Shown piece after piece: positions 51,764 through 58,411 of a DNA stretch of 64,000 nucleotides. The notes beneath the pieces are model-generated. The model did no database searches, was not told the DNA's origin, and saw only the letters and a program-made list of their open reading frames with translations. Every line of letters starts with the position of its first letter. The stretch's first letter is position 1. The DNA is from Emticicia oligotrophica DSM 17448 (GTDB lineage Bacteria > Bacteroidota > Bacteroidia > Cytophagales > Spirosomataceae), in assembly GCF_000263195.1 (NCBI RefSeq), contig NC_018748.1:2914001-2978000 (forward strand), read 5' to 3'. The translations under genes were made by a program, and so were the position numbers.

Positions 51764-52363
51764 ATGGATTTTTTAGCATTAGCAAAAAGTAGATATACTA
51801 CAAAAAAGTATAACCCCTCTAAAAAGGTTTCGGAGGCAGATATTGAAGCATTAAAAGAGATTATTCGATTAAGTCCATCATCTATCAATAGCCAGCCTTG
51901 GAAGTTTTATTTTGTTTCTGAAAATAGTCTGAAAAGCAGTTTAGCAGATGCGTCTATTTTCAATAAACCTAAGGTTGATGACGCAAGTCACGTCGTAGTT
52001 TTCTGTGCAATTGATGATGTGCAATTATTTGAAGAGAAAATTCAGAAGAATTTGCCTGAAGGTGCAGTAGCTTATTACAAACAACACATCAAACCTCTTT
52101 CTGAAGCTGAGATTAAATCTTGGTTTGGGCATCAAGTATATCTTGCATTGGGTTTCTTTTTAAGTGCCTGTGCCGCTATGGGAATAGACTCTACGCCAAT
52201 GGAAGGAATTGAAAACGAAAAATATGCCGAAATTTTAAAACTTGAAGGGTATAAGCCTCTATTTGCAGTGGCTATTGGTTATAGAAATGTAGAAGATGCG
52301 AATCAGCCAAGTGTGAAGCCTAAATATAGATTTGTGGCAGAAGATGTGGTAGAAAGTATTTGA
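51764..52363 (+). CDS. Nitroreductase-family NAD(P)H oxidoreductase
   Basis: A 199-residue FMN enzyme of the nitroreductase superfamily (NfsB-like). FMN-binding RYTTKKYNPSKKV, LSPSSINSQPWKFYFV and the C-terminal MEGIENEKY...VAIGYRN are present. It probably reduces nitro compounds or quinones as a homodimer. The divergent HxlR regulator and the palindrome at its start point suggest induction by an electrophile. It shares the fold but little sequence with the family member at 18530. A terminator follows at 52378. Confidence 0.92.
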   Translation: MDFLALAKSRYTTKKYNPSKKVSEADIEALKEIIRLSPSSINSQPWKFYFVSENSLKSSLADASIFNKPKVDDASHVVVFCAIDDVQLFEEKIQKNLPEGAVAYYKQHIKPLSEAEIKSWFGHQVYLALGFFLSACAAMGIDSTPMEGIENEKYAEILKLEGYKPLFAVAIGYRNVEDANQPSVKPKYRFVAEDVVESI

Positions 52364-52377
52364 TGTAATATTTAAAC

Positions 52378-52410
52378 AAAAATCCCTTTATAAACGATAA
52401 AGGGATTTTT
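52378..52410. terminator. Bidirectional terminator
   Basis: Fourteen-base arms AAAAATCCCTTTAT (52378-52391) and complement (52397-52410), 5-base loop. It lies between the nitroreductase and dnaJ, which converge. Confidence 0.9.
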
Positions 52411-52421
52411 ATTTTCTCTTA

Positions 52422-53570
52422 TTAATGGAAGAAGTCTTTCATTTTATCAAAAATACTTCTATCATTTTTATCTGCTTTAGGCTGAAAACTAGGCGAAATT
52501 CTTAGTTTTTCAAGAATCGCTCGTTCTTCGGTAGTCAAAGAAGTAGGTGTAAATACACTTACATGAATCAATTGGTCGCCAACACCGTAGCTATTTAATT
52601 CTTTGAGTCCTTTACCCTTCAGACGTAATATTTCACCAGATTGCGTTCCTGCTTTGATGTTGATTTTTACCTTTCCACCCACAGTTGGTACTTCAACTTC
52701 TTTTCCAAGGGCTACATCAGCAAAATTCATGCGTAATTCATAAACAATATTACCGCCATCACGCTTTAATTCTGGATGTTCTTCTTCTTCGATTACAATC
52801 AATAAATCGCCAGCAATACCACCTCTGGTAGGCACATTACCCTTGCCTGACATTGATAGCTGCATACCTTCGGCTACACCAGCAGGAATCTTAATTGAAA
52901 GCAAATCTTCATTAAGCTGACGGCCTTCTCCGAAACAAACATCGCAACGCTCAGTGACAACCTTACCCTCTCCTTGACAAGTAGGACACGGACTGGTTGA
53001 AACCATTTGGCCTAGCATAGTATTGACTACTTTACGCACTTGCCCTTGTCCGTTACAAGTCGAACAGGTCTTCAATGAAGTACCATTTTTCGAGCCGTTT
53101 CCGCTACAAGTATTACAAGCAACGTAGCGTTTTACTTTTATTTTTTTCTCAACACCATTGGCAATTTCTTCTAAATTAAGCTTAAGCTTAATTCTTAAAT
53201 CTGAGCCCTTTCTTACGCTTGGGCCACCACGGCGGCCACCACCACCACCACCGAAGAAACTACTAAATGGACTATCTTCACCAAAAACACTTCCGAAAAT
53301 ATCTTCCATGTTTACGCCACCGCCACCGAAGCCACTCGCTCCGCCTACACCTTGATGCCCAAACTGGTCGTAACGTTGGCGTTTTTCAGGGTCTGATAAT
53401 ACGCCGTAAGCTTCGGCAATTTCTTTAAATTTTTCCTCAGCAGCTTTATCCCCAGGATTTTTATCTGGGTGATATTGAATAGCCAGTTTTCTGTAGGCTT
53501 TCTTTAAATCATCTTCTGATGCATTTTTAGCAACGCCCAGTACTTCATAAAAATCTTTCTTCTGTGCCAT
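52422..53570 (-). CDS. dnaJ: Chaperone DnaJ
   Basis: Hsp40 co-chaperone of DnaK, 382 residues. J domain (1-70) with HPD in [10 protein letters not shown], a Gly/Phe-rich linker (about 75-120), and four CxxCxGxG zinc repeats ([32 protein letters not shown], about 150-215). Two C-terminal beta-domains and a dimerisation tail follow. It stimulates DnaK ATPase and holds unfolded clients. It lies 102 bases downstream of grpE on the same strand, the usual Bacteroidota grpE-dnaJ order with dnaK elsewhere. Confidence 0.98.
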   Translation of the reverse strand: MAQKKDFYEVLGVAKNASEDDLKKAYRKLAIQYHPDKNPGDKAAEEKFKEIAEAYGVLSDPEKRQRYDQFGHQGVGGASGFGGGGVNMEDIFGSVFGEDSPFSSFFGGGGGGRRGGPSVRKGSDLRIKLKLNLEEIANGVEKKIKVKRYVACNTCSGNGSKNGTSLKTCSTCNGQGQVRKVVNTMLGQMVSTSPCPTCQGEGKVVTERCDVCFGEGRQLNEDLLSIKIPAGVAEGMQLSMSGKGNVPTRGGIAGDLLIVIEEEEHPELKRDGGNIVYELRMNFADVALGKEVEVPTVGGKVKINIKAGTQSGEILRLKGKGLKELNSYGVGDQLIHVSVFTPTSLTTEERAILEKLRISPSFQPKADKNDRSIFDKMKDFFH

Positions 53571-53672
53571 TTTTGTATGAATTAAGAACCAAGAATGTAG
53601 AACTAAGCATTGAAATACTAACCTAAAAGGTTGTTTTAATCCTTAATTTTTAATTCTCAATTCTTCATTATT

Positions 53673-54230
53673 TTATGAACCCACTACCACTTTTGCGTAG
53701 CGAATTACTTTTTCGTTTAGGTAATACCCTTTTTCTACTTCGTCGATTACTTTTCCTTTGTTTTCATCGCCTGCCGCAAATTGCGTAATACATTCGTGAA
53801 GTTCAACATCAAATTCTTTACCTTTAGCGTCCATGGCCTTTACACCTTTATTGGCTAAAGTCTTTTGGAATTTGTTGAAAATCAATGCGATACCTTCTTT
53901 CAAAGGCTCAACTTCTGAAACTGTTTCGAATGATTTATTAGCACGCTCGAAATCATCAATAATCGGAATGAGTTCTTTGATAAGCCCCTCTGCCGCATTC
54001 TGAATCAAATCTACCTTTTCTTTGGATGTACGACGACGGAAGTTTTCAAAGTCGGCATACAAACGTAAATATTTATCTTTTGCTTCGGCAAGTTGTGCTT
54101 CAAGTGATGCAGATTCAGACTCCGCTCCATTTCCTTCATTCGCTTCTTCTGCAACTACAGTTTGTTCTTCTACGTTTTCGTTGGTCTCTACGGTTGTTTG
54201 CTCAGTTGCTTCTTCTTTATTCTCTGCCAT
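53673..54230 (-). CDS. grpE: Nucleotide exchange factor GrpE
   Basis: DnaK nucleotide-exchange factor, 185 residues. A long acidic Glu/Thr-rich N-terminal tail (1-45), a coiled coil with KYLRLYADFENFRRRTSKEK, and the C-terminal beta-wing ending GYYLNEKVIRYAKVVVGS, the family signature. The ATG at 54230 is used: the longer frame begins at a TTG. Shares a transcript with dnaJ. No heat-shock operator such as CIRCE was recognised upstream. Confidence 0.96.
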   Translation of the reverse strand: MAENKEEATEQTTVETNENVEEQTVVAEEANEGNGAESESASLEAQLAEAKDKYLRLYADFENFRRRTSKEKVDLIQNAAEGLIKELIPIIDDFERANKSFETVSEVEPLKEGIALIFNKFQKTLANKGVKAMDAKGKEFDVELHECITQFAAGDENKGKVIDEVEKGYYLNEKVIRYAKVVVGS

Positions 54231-54403
54231 TTTGTAATCTATTTTATTTTGTGCAAATTTCGACAATTATTTTGCCAATAAGAAATTTACTGACAAGATG
54301 TCAGAAAAAAGCTTTTTTATTACCTTTAGAAAATGACATTTCATAAATGGCACGGCATAGTTATTAATTTTATCAAGGAAAATTTATTAAACTAAACAAA
54401 TTA

Positions 54404-54793
54404 ATGGAAAGAATTAACGTTTCGACAGGAGCAAAGTGGGAAGACATTATCGGATATTCTCGTGCAGTAAAAGTGGGAAATATGATTGAGGTGACTGGTA
54501 CGGTAGCCACCGATGGTAGTGGAGAATTGGTAGGAAAAGGCGATGTTTACCTGCAAACAAAGTTTATTATTTTGAAAGTAGAAAAAGTGCTCGAACAATT
54601 GGGGGCGTCTTTGAAAGATGTAGTACGTACACGTATTTATGCTACAGATATTTCTAAATGGGAAGAAATAGGTAAAGCTCACGGTGAATTTTTCGGCACT
54701 ATTAAGCCATGTACAACGATGGTACAAGTTGGTGCATTGATTGGTGCTGATTATTTGGTAGAAATTGAATTTTCGGCAATAGTTGGAGCGTAA
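54404..54793 (+). CDS. RidA/YjgF-family enamine deaminase-like protein
   Basis: A 129-residue protein of the RidA superfamily, which forms trimers that hydrolyse reactive enamines and imines. The conserved Arg lies in VVRTRIYATDIS, and the C-terminal TTMVQVGALIGADYLVEIEFSAIV is typical. The N-terminal STGAKWEDIIGYSRAVKVGN differs from canonical RidA and fits the subgroup with a diverged first strand, whose activity is less certain. It is followed by a perfect palindrome. Confidence 0.88.
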   Translation: MERINVSTGAKWEDIIGYSRAVKVGNMIEVTGTVATDGSGELVGKGDVYLQTKFIILKVEKVLEQLGASLKDVVRTRIYATDISKWEEIGKAHGEFFGTIKPCTTMVQVGALIGADYLVEIEFSAIVGA

Positions 54794-54801
54794 TTTGGGT
54801 A

Positions 54802-54829
54802 GTAGAGACGTTTCATGAAACGTCTCTAC
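54802..54829. terminator. Perfect 28-base palindrome
   Basis: GTAGAGACGTTTCA followed directly by its complement, between the convergent RidA and response-regulator genes. No loop and little T-run, so it may be a REP-type repeat acting as a terminator. A related GTAGAGAC lead-in occurs at 58367. Confidence 0.6.
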
Positions 54830-54839
54830 GAATATAATA

Positions 54840-55490
54840 TCAAACTAAATTATTTCTAATGGCGTAGGCTACTAAACCTGCCGTGTTTTTGAGGCCTAAT
54901 TTTTCCATCATTCTTAGACGATGGCCCTCGACAGTTCTTGGGCTCAACGAAACAATATCGCCAATTTCAGCCGTCGTAAGTCCTTCGCATATATACTTTA
55001 AGATCTGTATTTCTCGTTCCGATAAGTCGGTTTTATAATTAAAGATTTTGCTTTCTTGTTGGGTTTTACGATTCATTTTTCGGAGCATAATTTTACTCAC
55101 AAAATCGCTAAAATAGATATCCGTTTCATTAACTTTTCGGATAGCCTTTTCAACCTCTTCTGGGTCTGTATCTTTCAATAAATATCCGTTTGCTCCGATT
55201 TCCATCAAATGCAATACAAATTGGTCTTCATCTTGCATTGATAAGATAAGTACTTTAGTATCAGGAAATTGAGCTTTGATTATTTCGGTTGTTTTAATGC
55301 CATCGAGCACAGGCATTTGCAAATCTAATAAGACAACATCAATAGTTTTGCTTGGAAGTTTATCAATAAATTCTTGGCCATTGGTGGCCTCCATTACTAC
55401 CTCAAAATCGGGTACTTGCTGGAGTATTGAAATCATTCCTTTGCGAAATAGGTTGTGGTCGTCGACCACTGCTAATTGTATTTTCGGCAT
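54840..55490 (-). CDS. NarL/FixJ-type response regulator
   Basis: A 216-residue response regulator. Receiver domain (1-120) with acidic pocket Asp10/Asp11 and phospho-acceptor Asp56 in VVLLDLQMP. LuxR-type helix-turn-helix (about 150-212) with LSEREIQILKYICEGLTTAE and LSPRTVEGHRLRMMEKLG. Its start lies 15 bases after the stop of the upstream histidine kinase, forming a cognate pair. It is probably the output of the four-gene unit that begins with the small Cys-Pro-tail protein at 57439. Confidence 0.94.
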   Translation of the reverse strand: MPKIQLAVVDDHNLFRKGMISILQQVPDFEVVMEATNGQEFIDKLPSKTIDVVLLDLQMPVLDGIKTTEIIKAQFPDTKVLILSMQDEDQFVLHLMEIGANGYLLKDTDPEEVEKAIRKVNETDIYFSDFVSKIMLRKMNRKTQQESKIFNYKTDLSEREIQILKYICEGLTTAEIGDIVSLSPRTVEGHRLRMMEKLGLKNTAGLVAYAIRNNLV

Positions 55491-55505
55491 ACGTAAGAGA
55501 CAATT

Positions 55506-56318
55506 TTAAGCAATTGGAATTTCTATTTTCGTGATGGTGCCACTGCCAATATTCGATTGAATATCAATCTGTCCATTAATAACGCTTAAGCGGCTTTCCA
55601 TATTTCTTAAACCTAAACCACGTTTGGGGTCGTTGCGAACGGCATTGAAATCGAACCCCTTACCATTATCAGTAAAAGTAAATATTATGTTTTTATCTTG
55701 AATACCCAATTTCAAGGATATTTCGCTGGCATCTGCGTGTTTGAGTGCATTATTTACTAGCTCTTGAATGAGGCGATAAATCGTAAGTTCTATTTTTTTA
55801 TCGAATCTTTGCTTTTGATTAATGCCCTCATAGCTGAAAGAAAACTCGCTAGTTGAGGCTAAGTGTACTTTCTGAATGAATTCATCAATTGATAGTATCA
55901 GGCCAAATTCTTCAAGTGTACTTGGCACGAGTTCTTTTGAAATACGGCGTACTTGTCCAATGGATTGTTCTAAAAGTTCACGAGTTTGTTTGCCCATCAC
56001 CGCTAAATCTTCGGCGTTATCGAGTTTACGCAAAAGCTGATTGAAACTCATCTTTGTTACCGAAAGCATGGCTCCAACTTCATCGTGCAAATCTTTGGCA
56101 ATTCTGATGCGTTCAACTTCTTGTACTTCAAGAGCAGATTCGAGCATTTGGCGTTGCATCTCATCTTTAAGCTCTTGCATAGCTTTTTGTTGTAGTAGGT
56201 CTCGTTTGAGTTGTCGTTGCTGATAGTAGGCCACAAAAATTACTAAGACAACTCCCATCAGTAATAGTATGCCAGAGCCGATTACGATTAGTGTAGAAGA
56301 GTCATTGGTATTAATCAT
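55506..56318 (-). CDS. NarX/LiaS-type sensor histidine kinase
   Basis: A 270-residue membrane kinase: a short outer N-terminus, one membrane helix (about 9-31), then a HisKA_3 dimerisation domain with phospho-acceptor His78 in IAKDLHDEVGAML. The ATPase domain has N-box LIQELVNNALKHA and G1 FTDNGKGFD. No extracytoplasmic sensor domain is present, so the signal must come through the membrane or another protein. The multi-pass membrane protein encoded 34 bases upstream is the obvious candidate. Pairs with the response regulator downstream. Confidence 0.92.
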   Translation of the reverse strand: MINTNDSSTLIVIGSGILLLMGVVLVIFVAYYQQRQLKRDLLQQKAMQELKDEMQRQMLESALEVQEVERIRIAKDLHDEVGAMLSVTKMSFNQLLRKLDNAEDLAVMGKQTRELLEQSIGQVRRISKELVPSTLEEFGLILSIDEFIQKVHLASTSEFSFSYEGINQKQRFDKKIELTIYRLIQELVNNALKHADASEISLKLGIQDKNIIFTFTDNGKGFDFNAVRNDPKRGLGLRNMESRLSVINGQIDIQSNIGSGTITKIEIPIA

Positions 56319-56352
56319 GGTTTGTTTTTAGGAATTTTTAATTCGTATAAAA

Positions 56353-57015
56353 TTAGTTTTTTTCGTATTTGCTGACAAAAAAAACTACACAAATTAATGT
56401 TCTACAAAGAATATTGATAACCGAAATAAAATCATAAAAAAGTGTGAATTTTTCATGTGGTGCAGTTGATGAGAGTATTTGTTCACCAAAAAGGAAAATT
56501 ATTATGCTACCAGTTGAATAAATTGTGAGTGTAGCACAGAGCCAAAATGGTGGATGTGTAAGAATATTTTTTACTGATGTTTCTGAAAGGAGTGTGTGAA
56601 AATAAAGAAATACCAAAATCATATAGCATAGCCTATTGAATACATAAGGTATAAACGCAAATTCGGTTGCTCTGAATTTGAATATGCCAATGCTAAGTAC
56701 TGTTATGAGAAGCATCAGTAAAAGTTTTTTCTTCGTGGATTGCTTGAATAGCATCCAAAAAATAAAACACATACCAGAAGCCTCAACGATTTCTAGTATG
56801 TTAAAAATATGAAGGTTATTCGTCCACTTAACCGACAGCCATGTGGAGTAAATATCACCAATAAAATGAATTACTGAGAAATAAAATAATGTTTTAATCT
56901 CTTTTGATAAATACTTATAGAAGATTATACCAACTATAACAGGAAAAATCGTAATGATGTCAGATGTTGCCGTTATTGGGTATTTGCTGTATAAATACAT
57001 GTATCTTTCCCACAT
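56353..57015 (-). CDS. Multi-pass membrane protein, possible sensor partner
   Basis: A 220-residue membrane protein with about seven hydrophobic helices and no family I can name. Features include TWLSVKWTNNLHIFNILEIVE in the third loop region, NRLCYMILVFLYFHTLL, and HEKFTLFYDFISVINILCR near the end. The ATG at 57015 is chosen: an upstream in-frame ATG overlaps the previous gene's Gly-rich end. The gene starts 10 bases after the small-protein gene and ends 34 bases before the histidine kinase, so it belongs to that unit. It may receive or export a signal derived from the small protein; this is inference. Confidence 0.72.
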   Translation of the reverse strand: MWERYMYLYSKYPITATSDIITIFPVIVGIIFYKYLSKEIKTLFYFSVIHFIGDIYSTWLSVKWTNNLHIFNILEIVEASGMCFIFWMLFKQSTKKKLLLMLLITVLSIGIFKFRATEFAFIPYVFNRLCYMILVFLYFHTLLSETSVKNILTHPPFWLCATLTIYSTGSIIIFLFGEQILSSTAPHEKFTLFYDFISVINILCRTLICVVFFVSKYEKN

Positions 57016-57025
57016 AGGCTTATTT

Positions 57026-57439
57026 TTATTGTTCGTTACAAGCCTGAGGACAAGGTAAGCCTCCACCAACACCTCCACCACTTGGGTCATCTTTTAAAGA
57101 CGACGAATCTATATCAATATCGTTTCCATTTTCATCGACAGGTACTAAGAATAATCGTGGACGTAGTTTCCCTCCATTCTTAATATTACCATCATTATCT
57201 TCTGGAGCATGTCCATAGTAGATTCTGATTCCTGCTACTTCTTTTCCGCCAGTATTTTTTAATAATTTTTCAATAAGGTTTTTTCCAAAAAGCTCAGCTC
57301 TTCTTACATCACCATTATCGTCGTGGAATACTTCTGAGGCTGCTTTTTTACTTTTTACATGTGTTACATGGTTTTTAACATGACCTTGGATGTCTTTTTT
57401 ATTGAAAAAACTCCCTGCGTTGAGGATTCTATCTTTCAT
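57026..57439 (-). CDS. Small protein with Gly linker and C-terminal Cys-Pro tail
   Basis: A 137-residue protein without signal peptide. The N-terminal part is helical and His/Lys-rich (VKNHVTHVKSKKAASEVFH). The core has FGKNLIEKLLKNTGGKEVAGIRIYYGH and LFLVPVDENGNDIDI. The end is a run of Gly (GGGVGGG) followed by LPCPQACNEQ, so two Cys sit in the last ten residues. From memory, proteins with a GIRIYY...VDENGND core and a CPxxC end recur in Cytophagales beside small membrane proteins, without known function. First gene of the unit leading to a NarL-type two-component system. Confidence 0.72.
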   Translation of the reverse strand: MKDRILNAGSFFNKKDIQGHVKNHVTHVKSKKAASEVFHDDNGDVRRAELFGKNLIEKLLKNTGGKEVAGIRIYYGHAPEDNDGNIKNGGKLRPRLFLVPVDENGNDIDIDSSSLKDDPSGGGVGGGLPCPQACNEQ

Positions 57440-57675
57440 GGTTTTGTGATTGTAATAGTTTTATGTTAAAAGAACAAATTTATAATTTGAACTATTCAAA
57501 AATAAGTATAATTGAGTTGATTTGCAAAGTGCTAAAGAGTTGAATTTATGCTTAAGTTGTTTATTATTAAATAGTTATGTTTATGTTTTTGTTAAATCTT
57601 AGTAGAATTACTTATTGAAATACGTATTTTTACGTATTTCAATCTTCGTAAAATACGGATTTAAACTTCAAACAA
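57440..57675. other. Upstream region of the small-protein unit, with a TACGTA palindrome
   Basis: Contains a palindrome at 57614-57643 (ATTGAAATACGTA, four T, complement) followed by CGTAAAATACG at 57647-57657, so ATACG units recur. It is a plausible operator cluster or hairpin. No ORF is seen. Confidence 0.4.
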
Positions 57676-57708
57676 AAACCCCTCAAATCTTCGCAGAATG
57701 AGGGGTTT
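57676..57708 (-). terminator. Terminator of the cold-shock gene
   Basis: Ten-base arms AAACCCCTCA (57676-57685) and complement (57699-57708). On the minus strand it is followed by TT-rich sequence. Confidence 0.82.
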
Positions 57709-57740
57709 GGTACTGATGCCAATCTTAATTCAGAAAAAAA

Positions 57741-57935
57741 TTATATTTTTTTCACGTTGACAGCATTTAAACCTTTGCGACCATCGATGACGTTGTATTC
57801 TATACGGTCGTTTTCACGAACCTTTACGCCGCCAAGGCCTGTCACGTGAAGGAAGATTTCTTGCCCTGAAGCATCATCTACAACGAATCCGAATCCTTTT
57901 GTTTCGTTGAAGAATTTTACTGTACCTGTTTGCAT
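57741..57935 (-). CDS. Cold-shock domain protein (CspA family)
   Basis: A 64-residue single cold-shock domain, a five-stranded RNA/ssDNA-binding barrel. RNP1-type GTVKFFNETKGFGFVV and RNP2-type IFLHVTGL are present. The ATG at 57935 is the start, as the longer frame adds an unrelated hydrophobic lead. Probably an RNA chaperone active in growth or cold. Monocistronic with its own terminator. Confidence 0.94.
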   Translation of the reverse strand: MQTGTVKFFNETKGFGFVVDDASGQEIFLHVTGLGGVKVRENDRIEYNVIDGRKGLNAVNVKKI

Positions 57936-58086
57936 TGAAAATGTAAAAATTAAAAGAGTAAATAAATTACTTGCAATATACGCGTTTTTTATCAAAAAAC
58001 AAGTTTTTGAGTAAATTATATTTGTATTTATTTTATAATTTATTGGATAAAAGAACTTTACGATTTATTATTTTTTCGTTAAACCC

Positions 58087-58116
58087 TTGACAAAAAAGAA
58101 ATTTGTATTAACTTCG
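58087..58116 (+). promoter_or_regulatory. Promoter of the PspC gene
   Basis: TTG (58087-58089), 19-base spacer, TAACTTCG (58109-58116), one mismatch to TAnnTTTG. It lies 21 bases before the ATG at 58137. Confidence 0.6.
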
Positions 58117-58136
58117 TGTTCACTTTTTCAAAGACA

Positions 58137-58367
58137 ATGCTAAAAACGGAAAGATTCAGATACTTAGTTGAGAACCAACTTTTTGGGGTTTGTTCACGAC
58201 TTGGCGAAAAGCTTAATTTTTCGGCGGGTAGTATTCGTTTGTACTTTATTTATGCGTCGTTCTTCACTTTTGGTTCGCCAATCATACTTTATTTAGTACT
58301 GGTTTTTTGGATGGAAGTAAGAAAACATCTTCGCCGACGCCAAAACCCAACTGTTTGGGAAATTTAG
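58137..58367 (+). CDS. PspC-domain membrane protein
   Basis: A 76-residue protein with a PspC domain: FGVCSRLGEKLNFSAGSIRLYF leads into one long membrane helix (about 37-56) and a basic end. PspC proteins sense or buffer envelope stress in other bacteria; small stand-alone versions are common in Bacteroidota and uncharacterised. The ATG at 58137 is used: an upstream GTG overlaps the -7 box. Convergent with parC across a hairpin. Confidence 0.85.
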   Translation: MLKTERFRYLVENQLFGVCSRLGEKLNFSAGSIRLYFIYASFFTFGSPIILYLVLVFWMEVRKHLRRRQNPTVWEI

Positions 58368-58373
58368 TAGAGA

Positions 58374-58400
58374 CTTCCCAAATCTTGAAGATTTAGGAAG
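58374..58400. terminator. Hairpin between PspC gene and parC
   Basis: Arms 58374-58386 and 58388-58400 (CTTCC-x-AAATCTT against AAGATTT-x-GGAAG, one mismatch), preceded by AGTAGAGAC as at 54801. Confidence 0.6.
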
Positions 58401-58411
58401 CCTAAAAAACA

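Noticed and set aside
53158-53355. Pro-rich plus-strand frame inside dnaJ
   Set aside because: It is the complement of the Gly-rich linker of DnaJ.
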